Below the pieces are notes generated by a model. That model made no database searches. It was not told the origin of the DNA and saw only the letters and a program-made list of their open reading frames with translations. Shown in pieces: positions 8,819 to 17,944 of a stretch of DNA of 64,000 nucleotides. Within the stretch, counting starts at the first letter, position 1. Each line of letters starts with the position of its first letter. Origin of the DNA: Bryobacterales bacterium KBS 96 (GTDB lineage: Bacteria; Acidobacteriota; Terriglobia; Bryobacterales; Bryobacteraceae); NCBI GenBank assembly GCA_000381625.1, contig KB906767.1:3925304-3989303 (forward strand). The letters are read 5' to 3'. A program made the translations under genes and the position numbers.

Positions 8819-10333
8819 ATGCCGCTTCTAACATCTGTGAAACGAATGCGCAAACTATTGCCACTCCCAGCCCTGGGGCTGATTGCGGGGCTCTGCTGGC
8901 CGGCGGCTCGGGCTCGGGCCCAGGAGACGATCTCGATCGATCCATCCGCGCCGCAGAAACCGTTTCCGCACTTCTGGGAACAAATGTTCGGATCGGGACG
9001 CGCTGTGCTTTCTCTCCGCGAAGATTACCGGAACGACCTCCGAACGGTCAAACAAGCAACGGGATTCGAATACGTACGCTTTCACGGAGTCTTCGACCAC
9101 GAAATGGGCGTATACGACGAGGACTCCCATGGCAACCCGGTCTATAACTTTTCCTATGTGGATCAGGTCTATGATGGGCTGCTCGCGAACGGCGTTAAGC
9201 CCTTTGTGGAGCTAAGCTTCATGCCGGAAAAACTGGCAGCGAATTCCAAGCCGCACCCGTTCTGGTACAAGCCGCTACCTTCGCCGCCAAAGGACCCGCG
9301 GCGTTGGGCCGCTTTGGTAACTGCCTTTCTGAATCATCTGATAGCCCGCTACGGTAAACAGGAGGTGGAAAGCTGGTATTTCGAAGTTTGGAACGAACCG
9401 AATATCGATTTTTGGGACGGGGTTCCCAAAGAGCAGACTTACTATGCTTTTTATGATGTAACCGCGCGTGCGATCAAAGCGGTGGATACCCGCCTTCGCG
9501 TCGGCGGACCCGCTACCGCGCAGGCCGCCTGGGTTGATCGCTTCATTGCGCATTGCACACAGAATCGCGTGCCTTTTGATTTTGTTTCAACGCACATCTA
9601 TGGCAACGAGAAATCCGAGGATGTCTTCGGAAAACATCTCGACATATCGCAACGGGACATGGTCGGGCGCGCTGTTCGAAAAGTCTACGATCAGGTGAAA
9701 AGTTCGGCGGCTCCGAACGTTCCGATCATCTGGTCGGAATACAACGCCACTTATTTGAATCGTCCGGATAATACCGACAGCGCCTTTATGGGCCCCTGGC
9801 TTGCCAATAATATCCGCGAATGTGACGGGCTCACGGACATGATGTCCTACTGGACCTTTTCGGACGTCTTCGAAGAGCAGGGCATCGTCAAAACGCTGTT
9901 CTACGGCGGTTTCGGCTTGATTGCCGAGAGAAGCGTTCCCAAAGCGGCGTTCAATGCGTTCGCGCTGCTGCACCGCCTTGGTGACCATCGATTGGCGAAC
10001 GATTCCGATTCGGTGCTCGTGACCCGGCGCAACGACGGCACGCTCGTGCTCGCTCTTTGGAACTATGCTCCAGCCGGTGAAGATGGCAAGTCGAGAACGT
10101 TCCGGCTGGCGCTAAAGGGAAACGCTGAAGCCCGGTACCGCATTCAGTTTGTGGACGCGAATCATGGCTCGCCGCTGACGGAATGGCAAGCCATTGGTTC
10201 TCCTGCATTCCCGACAGAGGAGCAGATTCGCAAACTGGTAACCGCATCCAAAATAGCGCCACCTGTGGAGCATCCCCTGGCGGACCCCATCAGTTTGGGG
10301 CCCCACGCGCTCGCGGTAATCGAGATTCGCTAG
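8819..10333 (+). CDS. secreted GH39-family glycosidase (beta-xylosidase-like)
   Basis: The 504-aa protein has a signal peptide ending ARAQ (residues about 10-35; ATG at 8846 is an alternative start). It has a (beta/alpha)8 barrel of the GH39 type. The acid/base motif WNEPN is at 191-195 (E193). The likely nucleophile is E307 in IIWSEYNATY. FVSTHIYGNE at 256-264 is another conserved strand. GH39 enzymes are retaining beta-xylosidases or iduronidases, and the bacterial xylosidase branch fits best. The C-terminal part (about 400-504) is a beta-sandwich. It lies 31 bp after the preceding membrane protein, and no transporter is linked. Confidence 0.85.
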   Translation: MPLLTSVKRMRKLLPLPALGLIAGLCWPAARARAQETISIDPSAPQKPFPHFWEQMFGSGRAVLSLREDYRNDLRTVKQATGFEYVRFHGVFDHEMGVYDEDSHGNPVYNFSYVDQVYDGLLANGVKPFVELSFMPEKLAANSKPHPFWYKPLPSPPKDPRRWAALVTAFLNHLIARYGKQEVESWYFEVWNEPNIDFWDGVPKEQTYYAFYDVTARAIKAVDTRLRVGGPATAQAAWVDRFIAHCTQNRVPFDFVSTHIYGNEKSEDVFGKHLDISQRDMVGRAVRKVYDQVKSSAAPNVPIIWSEYNATYLNRPDNTDSAFMGPWLANNIRECDGLTDMMSYWTFSDVFEEQGIVKTLFYGGFGLIAERSVPKAAFNAFALLHRLGDHRLANDSDSVLVTRRNDGTLVLALWNYAPAGEDGKSRTFRLALKGNAEARYRIQFVDANHGSPLTEWQAIGSPAFPTEEQIRKLVTASKIAPPVEHPLADPISLGPHALAVIEIR

Positions 10334-10517
10334 CGGCTTACCCGGCGTTAGCGTCGTGGGCGTGGCCACGGCCCTGCGGGCCACCAAAGGTGATGAAGAT
10401 GCCCGTTGCCTGCAGCGAACCGCGACTGTCAAGGAGCGGACATCTTGACCGGCATCTTCAACGGAGCCGACTACCTCGCGCATCGTATACGCGCGTTCAG
10501 ATCTCCTCCATCCGTGT

Positions 10518-10937
10518 TCACTTATGCGAGCCAGAATGCCCGTGAGCTGCTTTGGTGCGCTCCGGGTGCCGCGGCTCGGATTCACCTTTCTTCGCGTGCG
10601 CTTTTTCACCAACGCGTTCGCTATGGCCGGACTTCTCCGCCCCTTCAGCCGTCTCGCGGCTCACCAACTTGTTGAAATTGCTCTTTTGTCCGCCGGCGGT
10701 TGTCTCCTGATACACCAACGCCAGATTGTGCTGGTCGAACTTTTGAAACCAGTCCTTCCAATCGATGTGCTCGAGCGATTGTTCGCCCGAATACCCTGGG
10801 AAGTCCAGTCGTATCATTCCGACATCGGAGCCTCCACCGGTCCCTTTGACGCACGCCGGCTTCGCATTCCTCTCTTCGGCCCAGCGACGGATCTCGTCGT
10901 GGTCGAAAGTCACTTTCGATTCGGCTTTTGTTGCCAT
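10518..10937 (-). CDS. conserved small protein of unknown function, 139 aa
   Basis: The first 95 residues form a conserved unit: VTFDHDEIRRWAEERNAKPA, then VKGTGGGSDVGMIRLDFPGY, SLEHIDWKDWFQKFD and LALVYQETTAGGQKSNFNKL. I recall this small family as widespread and sometimes mislabelled as a glucan branching enzyme fragment; its function is not known to me. The last 40 residues are a charged low-complexity tail rich in Glu, Lys, His and Gly. There is no signal peptide, so it is probably cytoplasmic. It stands alone on its strand, with a short GC-rich hairpin (CCGGC/GCCGG) about 55 bp upstream. Confidence 0.7.
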   Translation of the reverse strand: MATKAESKVTFDHDEIRRWAEERNAKPACVKGTGGGSDVGMIRLDFPGYSGEQSLEHIDWKDWFQKFDQHNLALVYQETTAGGQKSNFNKLVSRETAEGAEKSGHSERVGEKAHAKKGESEPRHPERTKAAHGHSGSHK

Positions 10938-11078
10938 AGTTACCTCTGTTCATAGACGCCGCGGCGCCGAAGATTATCTCGGTTTGGGAAGCCGGCGGAA
11001 CCGCCGGTGTTTTTGCGGGCGCATAACTGGCGGCTACGGCGCAAGTGGATTGTGCCGACGAACTTTCGCCCTCTTTGC

Positions 11079-11108
11079 GTCAATGATTAGATAGTCAATG
11101 ATTAGATA
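11079..11108 (+). repeat. perfect 15-bp tandem duplication upstream of the phosphate uptake genes
   Basis: GTCAATGATTAGATA occurs twice back to back, ending 11 nt before the ATG at 11120, and is followed by a partial third motif (TAGATAC). It lies in the 5' leader of the DUF47-PiT pair where a ribosome-binding site would be expected. No good Shine-Dalgarno is present there. Confidence 0.8.
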
Positions 11109-11119
11109 CTAGATACAGT

Positions 11120-11734
11120 ATGCGTCTCCTGCCCCGGGATGAAAAATTTTTCGAGCTCTTCTGCGATCACGCGGAGGTTCTGAATCGCGCGTCAAGTCTG
11201 CTCGTGTCGGGACTCAAGGCCGGCTATCAAGGAATGAACAACATTTGCTCCGAGATGGAGGAACTCGAGCGGCAGGGCGACGAGATGATTCATCAAATCT
11301 TCGAAAAATTGCGGGCCACCTTCATCACCCCAATCGATCCGGAGGACATTCAAACGCTTGCGACGGCTCTGGACGATGTCCTCGATTCCATTGAAGACGT
11401 GACGTTCCGCGTCGGGGCCTACCGGTTGGACCCGATTCCGGCCGACGCCGTGCTGCTCGGCGAAATGATCGACGGATGCTGCCGGGCGCTGCGGCAGGCT
11501 TTATGGTCGCTAAGAGATCACAAGCCGGTGATCGAGCACTGCATCGAGGTAAACCGCCTGGAGAATGAGGCCGATCAGGTTGAGCGCTCACTGGTTCGAG
11601 ATCTGTTCGCCAACCAAACTGACGCCATTGCCCTTATCAAGTACAAAGAGATTTACGAGTTGCTCGAAGCGACGACGGACCGTAGCGAGGACGTGGCCGA
11701 CATCCTGCAAAACGTAGCCGTAAAGAACAGCTAA
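11120..11734 (+). CDS. DUF47 / PhoU-like phosphate transport accessory protein
   Basis: The 204-aa all-helical protein begins MRLLPRDEKFFELF, typical of the DUF47 (PhoU_div) family. It carries the acidic metal-binding motifs of PhoU-like helical bundles (EMEELERQGDEMIHQIFEKL near 45-64, DALDDVLDSIEDV near 84-96 with TALDD, and ENEADQVERS near 150). DUF47 proteins are almost always paired with a low-affinity Pit phosphate transporter and are thought to modulate it. Here the pit gene follows after 6 nt, so the two form an operon. The leader carries an unusual tandem repeat. Confidence 0.92.
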   Translation: MRLLPRDEKFFELFCDHAEVLNRASSLLVSGLKAGYQGMNNICSEMEELERQGDEMIHQIFEKLRATFITPIDPEDIQTLATALDDVLDSIEDVTFRVGAYRLDPIPADAVLLGEMIDGCCRALRQALWSLRDHKPVIEHCIEVNRLENEADQVERSLVRDLFANQTDAIALIKYKEIYELLEATTDRSEDVADILQNVAVKNS

Positions 11735-11740
11735 CAGGCG

Positions 11741-12742
11741 ATGTCGGCTCCTGAACTGATCGCCCTCATCATCGCGTTGGCCTTACTGTTCGATTTTGTG
11801 AACGGGTTTCACGATGCAGCCAATTCCATCGCGACCGTAGTAGCGACCCGCGTTCTCAAGCCGGGCCAGGCCGTGGGCATGGCCGCTTCGTTTAATTTTT
11901 TCGCCGCGCTTCTTCTCGGCACAGGCGTTGCGGCGACGGTCGGCGAAGGCTTCGTCAACATGAAGGTCGTAACTCCCTATGTCATCCTCGCGGGCCTGCT
12001 CGGCGCCATCATCTGGAATATCAGCACCTGGTTCGTGGGCCTGCCGATCAGTTCCTCGCACGCCTTGATTGGCGGCTACGCGGGCGCAGCCGTGGCCAAG
12101 GCGGGCTTCTCTGGATTGATTGCGGGGAAATGGTTTAGCACGCTGGCGTTCATCGTGCTAGCGCCGGTTATTGGATTGCTGCTTGGCTATGTCCTGATGA
12201 TCGCGGTCTATTGGACATTTCGCAATTCCACGCCGACGCAGATGGATCGATGGTTCCGCCACTTGCAGATCGCCTCGGCATCCCTGCTGAGTTGCGCCCA
12301 CGGCACTAACGACGCGCAGAAGACCATGGGAATCATCACTGCCTTGTTGGTTGCCGGCGGCTTCCAGCGTTCATTTCATGTACCGGATTGGGTCATCCTG
12401 GCTTCAAGCTGCGCCATGGCTTTGGGGACTCTGAGCGGTGGATGGCGGGTCGTGCACACCATGGGCGCGCGCCTTACTCGCTTAAAGCCAAGAAGCGGGT
12501 TTTGTGCGGAAACCGGCGCCGCGCTGTCCATCTTGTTTGCGACATGGCTGAAATTGCCGGTGTCGACCACCCATGCCGTGGCGGGCGCCATCGCCGGAGT
12601 TGGTTCCGTTCAGCGTGTTCGGGCGGTCCGCTGGAACGTGGCCAGCAGTATTGTGATCGCCTGGATACTTACAATACCGGCGGCAGGTTTAGTGGCTGGC
12701 GTTACGTTTGTGATTTTGCGGCTAATTATCCCAAATGCCTGA
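11741..12742 (+). CDS. pit: PiT-family inorganic phosphate transporter
   Basis: The 333-aa membrane protein has the duplicated PiT signature: DFVNGFHDAANSIAT at residues 18-32, and the matching C-terminal repeat CAHGTNDAQKTMGI. It also has the conserved PISSSHALIGGYAGAA and PVSTTHAVAGAIAGVGS motifs in the two halves. About ten membrane segments are visible. It would import phosphate, probably as a metal-phosphate complex, with protons or sodium. It is cotranscribed with the DUF47 gene upstream and converges with the methyltransferase gene at 12761. Confidence 0.95.
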   Translation: MSAPELIALIIALALLFDFVNGFHDAANSIATVVATRVLKPGQAVGMAASFNFFAALLLGTGVAATVGEGFVNMKVVTPYVILAGLLGAIIWNISTWFVGLPISSSHALIGGYAGAAVAKAGFSGLIAGKWFSTLAFIVLAPVIGLLLGYVLMIAVYWTFRNSTPTQMDRWFRHLQIASASLLSCAHGTNDAQKTMGIITALLVAGGFQRSFHVPDWVILASSCAMALGTLSGGWRVVHTMGARLTRLKPRSGFCAETGAALSILFATWLKLPVSTTHAVAGAIAGVGSVQRVRAVRWNVASSIVIAWILTIPAAGLVAGVTFVILRLIIPNA

Positions 12743-12760
12743 ATCGTGTGATCCTTTCCA

Positions 12761-13495
12761 TCAGGCCTTTACGACAAAAAACGTTCTTGCGTAGGCAATG
12801 TCGCCGGTCATTCCCGCATCCGCCGCATCGTACAGACATAAATCTGAAAAGCCGGCTTTATAAAGCGCGTCGCTTACGGCCTGTGGATCGTGGCATGTCT
12901 GGCGAACCGTGAAATCGCGGCGTTTCCAAACATCCTGCAATTCAAAAGCCGTGATCTTGCACGTGCCCACGCGAGTTGTCTCATCGTATTCGGACTGCAT
13001 CACGCACACGTTGCCGGAATCGACTATCGCGTTGGTTTCGTTCCAGTACACCAGAAAGGCATCTTCGCGATTCAGATCGAAAAGGAACGCGCCCCCAGGA
13101 GCAAGGTGGCCATGGATACACGAAAAAGCGCTCTCCAGTTCGCTTGCGCTTGGTATATGATTCAAACTCTCGAACACCGAATAGGCGCCGTTGAACGTCT
13201 TGCCCAGCGAAAAGTCGCGCGCGTCGGCAACGGCGAAATGGACGCTCGGAGCGTTTTCTTTCGCGTACCGAATCATCCGCTCCGATGCGTCGATGCCGGC
13301 TACTTGAAAACCATGCCGGCTGATCATGGCCGTAAATTGGCCGGAGCCGCAGCAGACGTCCAGGATCGGAGATCCCGCAGGCAGGCGAGAGAGGAGGAGC
13401 CGTTCGACGATAGGAAACGCCTGGGCATGATAGTCGGCTCCCCAGTAGCGATTGTAGATATCCGCGAAGGGATCGAATTCGTTATTGCGCTCCAT
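12761..13495 (-). CDS. class I SAM-dependent methyltransferase
   Basis: The 244-aa protein from the ATG at 13495 has the Rossmann methyltransferase motifs in order: ILDVCCGSGQF (about residues 44-54, SAM motif I), GIDASERMIRYAKEN (motif II), VADARDF and FLFDLNRE. A longer frame runs to 13630, but that extension has no homology I recognise. The substrate is not predictable. The gene is divergent from the antiporter at 13695, leaving about 200 bp for two promoters. Confidence 0.85.
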   Translation of the reverse strand: MERNNEFDPFADIYNRYWGADYHAQAFPIVERLLLSRLPAGSPILDVCCGSGQFTAMISRHGFQVAGIDASERMIRYAKENAPSVHFAVADARDFSLGKTFNGAYSVFESLNHIPSASELESAFSCIHGHLAPGGAFLFDLNREDAFLVYWNETNAIVDSGNVCVMQSEYDETTRVGTCKITAFELQDVWKRRDFTVRQTCHDPQAVSDALYKAGFSDLCLYDAADAGMTGDIAYARTFFVVKA

Positions 13496-13694
13496 CACGG
13501 AACTAGTTTCGTAGATGACGCGGCAATGTGGAAGCAAATTGCACGAGATGGCGTAGGGCGTACGGTTATCCCACCACCCCAAGAAGCCAGCAAAAATACG
13601 GGGGACTTTGTATTGCCTGCTCGAAGGCATCGAAGAACTGGAACGGAAACCAATCGGAGCGTGTCATTTAGCAGGCAATCCGCGGTGCGAATCC

Positions 13695-15059
13695 ATGGCC
13701 TCGGTGAATCTTTGGTTTATCATTGCCGGTTCAATTTTTTTGGGAATGGCCTTGGCCGGATCGTACGTACGCCGGCTTCCGCTGTCGGCCGCGATCGTTT
13801 ACCTGATCATAAGCGTCATCCTTGGTCCTCATGGTTTGGCATTGCTATCACCGAACCCGTTTGAAAATCCACACGTTTCTCAGTTCGTCGCCGAAATGGC
13901 GATCATCGTCTCGCTGTTTGGAGTGGGTCTCAAACTGCGGATCTCTCTCACAAGCAAGCGCTGGTTCGTGCCTCTCCGGCTCGCATCGATCTCGATGGTC
14001 ATCACGATCGGTCTGGTTACGGCGATCGCCGTCTATTTCCTTCATATGCCCTTGGGGGCGGGCATTCTGCTTGGCGCGATCATTGCTCCCACCGATCCCG
14101 TGCTGGCGGCCGATGTCCAGGTGGAGCAGCCGTTCGAATATGAGCCGCTGCGCTTCAGCCTTACGGGAGAGGCCGGATTTAACGATGGGACGGCGCTCCC
14201 GTTTGTCCTGCTCGGCCTCGGCCTTCTTGGCCTGCATGATCTTGGGCACACCGGCTTCGCGTGGGTTTTTCGCGATTTGATTGGCAAGACATTGGGAGGA
14301 CTCGCCATCGGAGCGGCTTTTGGATTTGCAGTGGCTCACGTCGTCCTCTATTTACGCCGCGAATACCGCGAAGCGCTTGGACTCGATGACTTTCTCGCGC
14401 TCGGATTGGTCGCCCTGTCCTACGGCGCCGCCGAGTTTGCACATGTGAGCGAATTTCTCGCGGTGTTTGCCGCCGGATTGGCGCTGCGCGCCGCGGAACG
14501 AAACCGCACCGGGAAAGAATACCCGGACCAGGCGGGCGGTATTAACCTCACTCCAAACTGGCGCGAAGAGGCTGCGACAAATCCCGATGTGGGTCCCGTG
14601 TACATGGCCCAATCGCTTTTACACTTCAACGAGCATCTGGAGAACCTGGGGGAAGCGGTTGTTGTGGTGTTCGTCGGCTCCATGCTGTCTCCGCGAACGT
14701 TCTCGGTCGGCGACCTTTGGATAGCGATTGTTCTCTTTTTTGTGATCCGGCCGGTTTCGGCGCTGGCAGGTCTCGCCGGTTCTTCAATGCCGCGGTCGCA
14801 ATTGCTCGCCATTAGTTGGTTCGGTATCAGGGGAATTGGATCTGTGTACTATCTTTCGTATGCGATCGCAAATGGAGTGTCTGGCGCGCTCGCGGCTCAG
14901 CTGACGTCGATCGTTTACACCACCATTGCCGCTTCCGCCTTGCTGCACGGAATCAGCGTGACGCCGCTGATGAACCGCTACGAGAAGAAGATGCATGCGT
15001 CGCGGGAGGATTCGGCGCGCGACGCGTCGCAAGGGCGTAAAGAGTTGTCCGGAATTTGA
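13695..15059 (+). CDS. CPA1-type sodium/proton antiporter
   Basis: The protein is 454 aa when started at the ATG at 13695, directly before the first membrane helix (NLWFIIAGSIFLGMALAGS). About 12 transmembrane segments follow. Family motifs include GAIIAPTDPVLAADVQ, which carries the TDP unwound-helix motif, and GEAGFNDGTALPFV, which holds the ND ion-binding pair of electroneutral CPA1 exchangers. WFGIRGIGSVYYLSYA matches the conserved WxGxRG region near the C-terminus. It would exchange Na+ (or K+) for H+ across the inner membrane for pH and salt homeostasis. The short C-terminal tail is cytoplasmic. Confidence 0.9.
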   Translation: MASVNLWFIIAGSIFLGMALAGSYVRRLPLSAAIVYLIISVILGPHGLALLSPNPFENPHVSQFVAEMAIIVSLFGVGLKLRISLTSKRWFVPLRLASISMVITIGLVTAIAVYFLHMPLGAGILLGAIIAPTDPVLAADVQVEQPFEYEPLRFSLTGEAGFNDGTALPFVLLGLGLLGLHDLGHTGFAWVFRDLIGKTLGGLAIGAAFGFAVAHVVLYLRREYREALGLDDFLALGLVALSYGAAEFAHVSEFLAVFAAGLALRAAERNRTGKEYPDQAGGINLTPNWREEAATNPDVGPVYMAQSLLHFNEHLENLGEAVVVVFVGSMLSPRTFSVGDLWIAIVLFFVIRPVSALAGLAGSSMPRSQLLAISWFGIRGIGSVYYLSYAIANGVSGALAAQLTSIVYTTIAASALLHGISVTPLMNRYEKKMHASREDSARDASQGRKELSGI

Positions 15060-15120
15060 TGCTTTCTCCCAGGCGCCGCGTCCCCCCTGCTAAAATCGCG
15101 GATTGCCGGGGGGAGGCTGA

Positions 15121-16179
15121 ATGGCTTTGTTTCCGAATCGCAAGACAGTTCAACTGGAAGACGACCACGTGCGGCTCAGCATCACTGCTGAGGGCGGTCA
15201 CGTCGCGGAATTACTTTGCAAAAACACGGGAGTGAATCCGCTGTGGGTTCCGCCCTGGCCGAGCATTGAGCCTTCGTCCTACGATGCCGCCAGCTATCCC
15301 GAATATGGCGCCGACTCGGAAAGCAAGCTACTGGCCGGTATAGCGGGCCACAATCTTGCGCTCGACATCTTCGGGCCGCCTTCGGCCGAAGAATACGCGG
15401 CCGGCGTTACGGTGCATGGCGAGTCGTCCGTCGTCCGTTACGACATTGAAGCGAATGGAAATCAGCTCACGGCGGAAGCTCACCTGCCGCTGGCTCAACT
15501 TGACGTAAAGCGGACTATCCGTCTCACCGGAGATGGCGGCGTGCAGTTCACGGAATCTGTAGCCAACCTGCTCTCCATCGATCGGCCGATTGCCTGGCAG
15601 CAGCATGTCACATTGGGCGATCCCTTTGTGCAGCGTGGCGTCACGCGTCTCGATATGCCCGTCTCGCAATCGATGGTGTTCCCCGAGGATTTCGGAACGG
15701 CGGAAGCGATGCAGCCGGGCGCCACGTTCACATGGCCGCACGTGCCCGCGAAGCGAGGCGGAACGCTCGAAATGAGCCGGTATCCCAGCAACGGGCCGAC
15801 AAGCGCGCTGACCGGACATCTGCTGCACGCGAATCGGGAGACTGCATATTTCCAGGCATGGAATGCCGATCTGCGCACAGTCATCGGATACGCCTGGCAA
15901 CGGTCCGACTATCCCTGGATCTGTCTGTGGGAAGAAAACCGCGGCCGCACGATTCCGCCTTGGAATGGGCGCACGACAACATGGGGGGTGGAGTTCGGAG
16001 CATCGCCCTTCGCCGAGAGCCGCCGCGCCATGATCGAGCGGGGAACTCTCTTCGGCGCTCCCACCTATCGGTGGCTGCCGGCGCGCGCGGAAGTAGTCGT
16101 GCATTATACGGGCTGGGTTCGACACTGCGAATCGGAGAACGAATTTGCAGCCGGCCCGCGGTTTCCGGCGCAGTTGTAA
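15121..16179 (+). CDS. galactose-mutarotase-like (aldose epimerase superfamily) protein
   Basis: The 352-aa protein follows a strong ribosome-binding site (GGGGGGAGG, 5 nt spacing). It lacks a signal peptide. The sequence is nearly all beta strand with the look of the galactose mutarotase superfamily: an N-terminal strand VRLSITAEGGHVAELL, a central WQQHVTLGDPFVQRG where the histidine would be the family's substrate-facing residue, and WGVEFGASPFAESRR near residues 280-294. It may be a sugar epimerase or a non-catalytic sugar-binding relative. It ends 11 bp before the convergent site-2 protease gene. Confidence 0.65.
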   Translation: MALFPNRKTVQLEDDHVRLSITAEGGHVAELLCKNTGVNPLWVPPWPSIEPSSYDAASYPEYGADSESKLLAGIAGHNLALDIFGPPSAEEYAAGVTVHGESSVVRYDIEANGNQLTAEAHLPLAQLDVKRTIRLTGDGGVQFTESVANLLSIDRPIAWQQHVTLGDPFVQRGVTRLDMPVSQSMVFPEDFGTAEAMQPGATFTWPHVPAKRGGTLEMSRYPSNGPTSALTGHLLHANRETAYFQAWNADLRTVIGYAWQRSDYPWICLWEENRGRTIPPWNGRTTTWGVEFGASPFAESRRAMIERGTLFGAPTYRWLPARAEVVVHYTGWVRHCESENEFAAGPRFPAQL

Positions 16180-16190
16180 GGGAGCGCAGC

Positions 16191-17312
16191 CTATTGCCCG
16201 GCGCCTTTTAACGACGCCTCCGGCAGGCGCGTAGTTCGCTTATGCAATGCGTTCTGGATCATCATGTACTCGCCAAGGTTCTCCATGGTGACGAGACCGA
16301 TCAGACGTCCGTCTTCGAGAACCGGCATCGTGCGGCAGGCCGCGGCCGATAAACGGTGCAGTACCGTCTCCAGCATTTCGTTCGGCTCCCCCGTTTCGAA
16401 ATTGCGTTCCATCGCTTCGGTGACGCGATGTTCGGGGCCGCTGCTCGCGAGGCCGCTGATCAGTTTGGACCTGGTCAAAATTCCCATGACGCGGTCGCCC
16501 CAGACCACGGGGAAATCGTGTTGCGATCCGTCGAGTATCACTTTCACCGCGTCGCCCAGCGTGTCGCTCGTGGTCAGTGTCCGAAAATCGGTCTGCATCG
16601 CAGCGCGGATGGGTATCCCGGCAAATACATCTTTCACCTGAACGGCGCTTGCCTCTTGGGCGGCTCCGATCCAAACGAAAAGCGCGATAAACAACAGGAA
16701 CGGGTCGAAAAACAAGCCGAGCAATCCAAAAACGAGCGCGAGGGCTTGGCCGATGCCCGCTGCCGTCCGAGTTGCTCGCGGATAATCCATCCGCGTCGCC
16801 AGCAAGGCGCGAAGCACACGGCCGCCATCCATGGGAAATGCCGGAATCAGGTTAAAGAGCACCAGAAACAGGTTCGCCATCAAAATTCGCTCGACGAACG
16901 GACCCTCCGCGATCCGCAGCTTTGTGATGGGAATCCAGCCGTGCGAAACCAGAATCCATAGATAAAGCAGGATTGCGAGCGCTACGTTCACGGCCGGTCC
17001 GGCGACAGCTACCCAAAATTCCTGCCATGGTTTATCGGGCATGCGCTCCAGCCGCGAAAGGCCGCCGATGGGCAGCAGAGTGATGTCGCGCGTCGGTATG
17101 CCATAGCGCCGGGCCGTAAGCGCGTGCCCGAACTCATGCGCCACAACGCACGCAAACAGGACAAGAATGAACACGACGCCGTTCACGACGGCGGCAAGAG
17201 AGTGCCCGCTGACCCAATACACGATCGCCACCCACAGAATCAACAGGAAGAACGTGGCATGCACGTAAAGATCGATGCCGGCAAGTTTCCCGATTTTCCA
17301 CGACCAACGCAT
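16191..17312 (-). CDS. site-2 protease (M50 family) with tandem CBS domains
   Basis: The 373-aa protein follows GGAGGG with good spacing. It has the intramembrane zinc protease motifs HEFGH (about residues 61-65) and NLIPAFPMDGGR (about 152-163, the D that completes the zinc site). About six membrane segments precede two CBS domains (about residues 245-300 and 305-355, with DFPVVWGDRVMGILTRSKL and TMPVLEDGRLIGLVTMENL). S2P enzymes cleave membrane-bound regulators, and the CBS pair suggests control by adenine nucleotides. No obvious substrate, such as an anti-sigma factor, is adjacent. Confidence 0.93.
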   Translation of the reverse strand: MRWSWKIGKLAGIDLYVHATFFLLILWVAIVYWVSGHSLAAVVNGVVFILVLFACVVAHEFGHALTARRYGIPTRDITLLPIGGLSRLERMPDKPWQEFWVAVAGPAVNVALAILLYLWILVSHGWIPITKLRIAEGPFVERILMANLFLVLFNLIPAFPMDGGRVLRALLATRMDYPRATRTAAGIGQALALVFGLLGLFFDPFLLFIALFVWIGAAQEASAVQVKDVFAGIPIRAAMQTDFRTLTTSDTLGDAVKVILDGSQHDFPVVWGDRVMGILTRSKLISGLASSGPEHRVTEAMERNFETGEPNEMLETVLHRLSAAACRTMPVLEDGRLIGLVTMENLGEYMMIQNALHKRTTRLPEASLKGAGQ

Positions 17313-17944
17313 CAGCCCTCCGCTATTCGCTCTACCTCTATCACAGCAGATGCGCCTGCGGGCGCCGAATGCCCAGTAGTTTTAAGAAGGCAGTCTTGCC
17401 GTGGCGCAAGCTCCAGCCGAAGGTCGCTTAATTTTTTGATGCCTCGCAAGCCGCCGTTTTGCTGGGTCGCCATTTGGTGGTGCGGCCACTCTTGGCTGCG
17501 CCTCGACTCGTCGGGGCCTTAGCCCGCGCTCCCCCAGGCTTTCATTTCGCTGCCGTCTCAAATGCAGAAACAGAAACCATCAACTGTTTACTTGGGCGGC
17601 ATATCCCAAGGTAAATGGCTCAACCCGTGCCTCCTAATTTTCCCATGTCCGAACATTTTGTGGTGGGACTCCTCACCATTTATCGCAGCGTTCATCCTGT
17701 TTTTCCAATCGAGGCTAAGGATTTTACCGCTGAAACGCCGGTATAGCTTCCGGGTGGCCCGTGATCCGACAACAATCCGCAAAGAATTAGTTTTGAGCGA
17801 CAGGCGTGGCAAGTTTCCGAAAACCCGGTATCACAGGCGCCGGCTTTCGAGCGACCAAACAGCCGCGAAGTCACTTAGCGATTTCAAGGAGTACGAATGC
17901 TACGGCGCCATGTAACAGCGGTGGTGAACGCACAGCGCGCGCAA
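17313..17944. other. intergenic region without a recognisable gene
   Basis: A 632-bp stretch between two minus-strand starts or ends. A 117-codon plus-strand frame at 17562-17915 exists, but its composition and lack of any familiar motif make it unconvincing. Parts are AT-richer than the flanks. It borders the decayed patch at 18.7-21.6 kb and may be relic sequence. I see no terminator, tRNA or repeat in it. Confidence 0.4.

Noticed and set aside
10992-11014. GC hairpin followed by a T-run, terminator-like on the plus strand
   Set aside because: No plus-strand gene ends just before it, the loop is awkward, and it sits upstream of a minus-strand gene start.
17562-17915. 117-codon plus-strand frame
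   Set aside because: It has no start context, no familiar motif and a composition typical of non-coding sequence.
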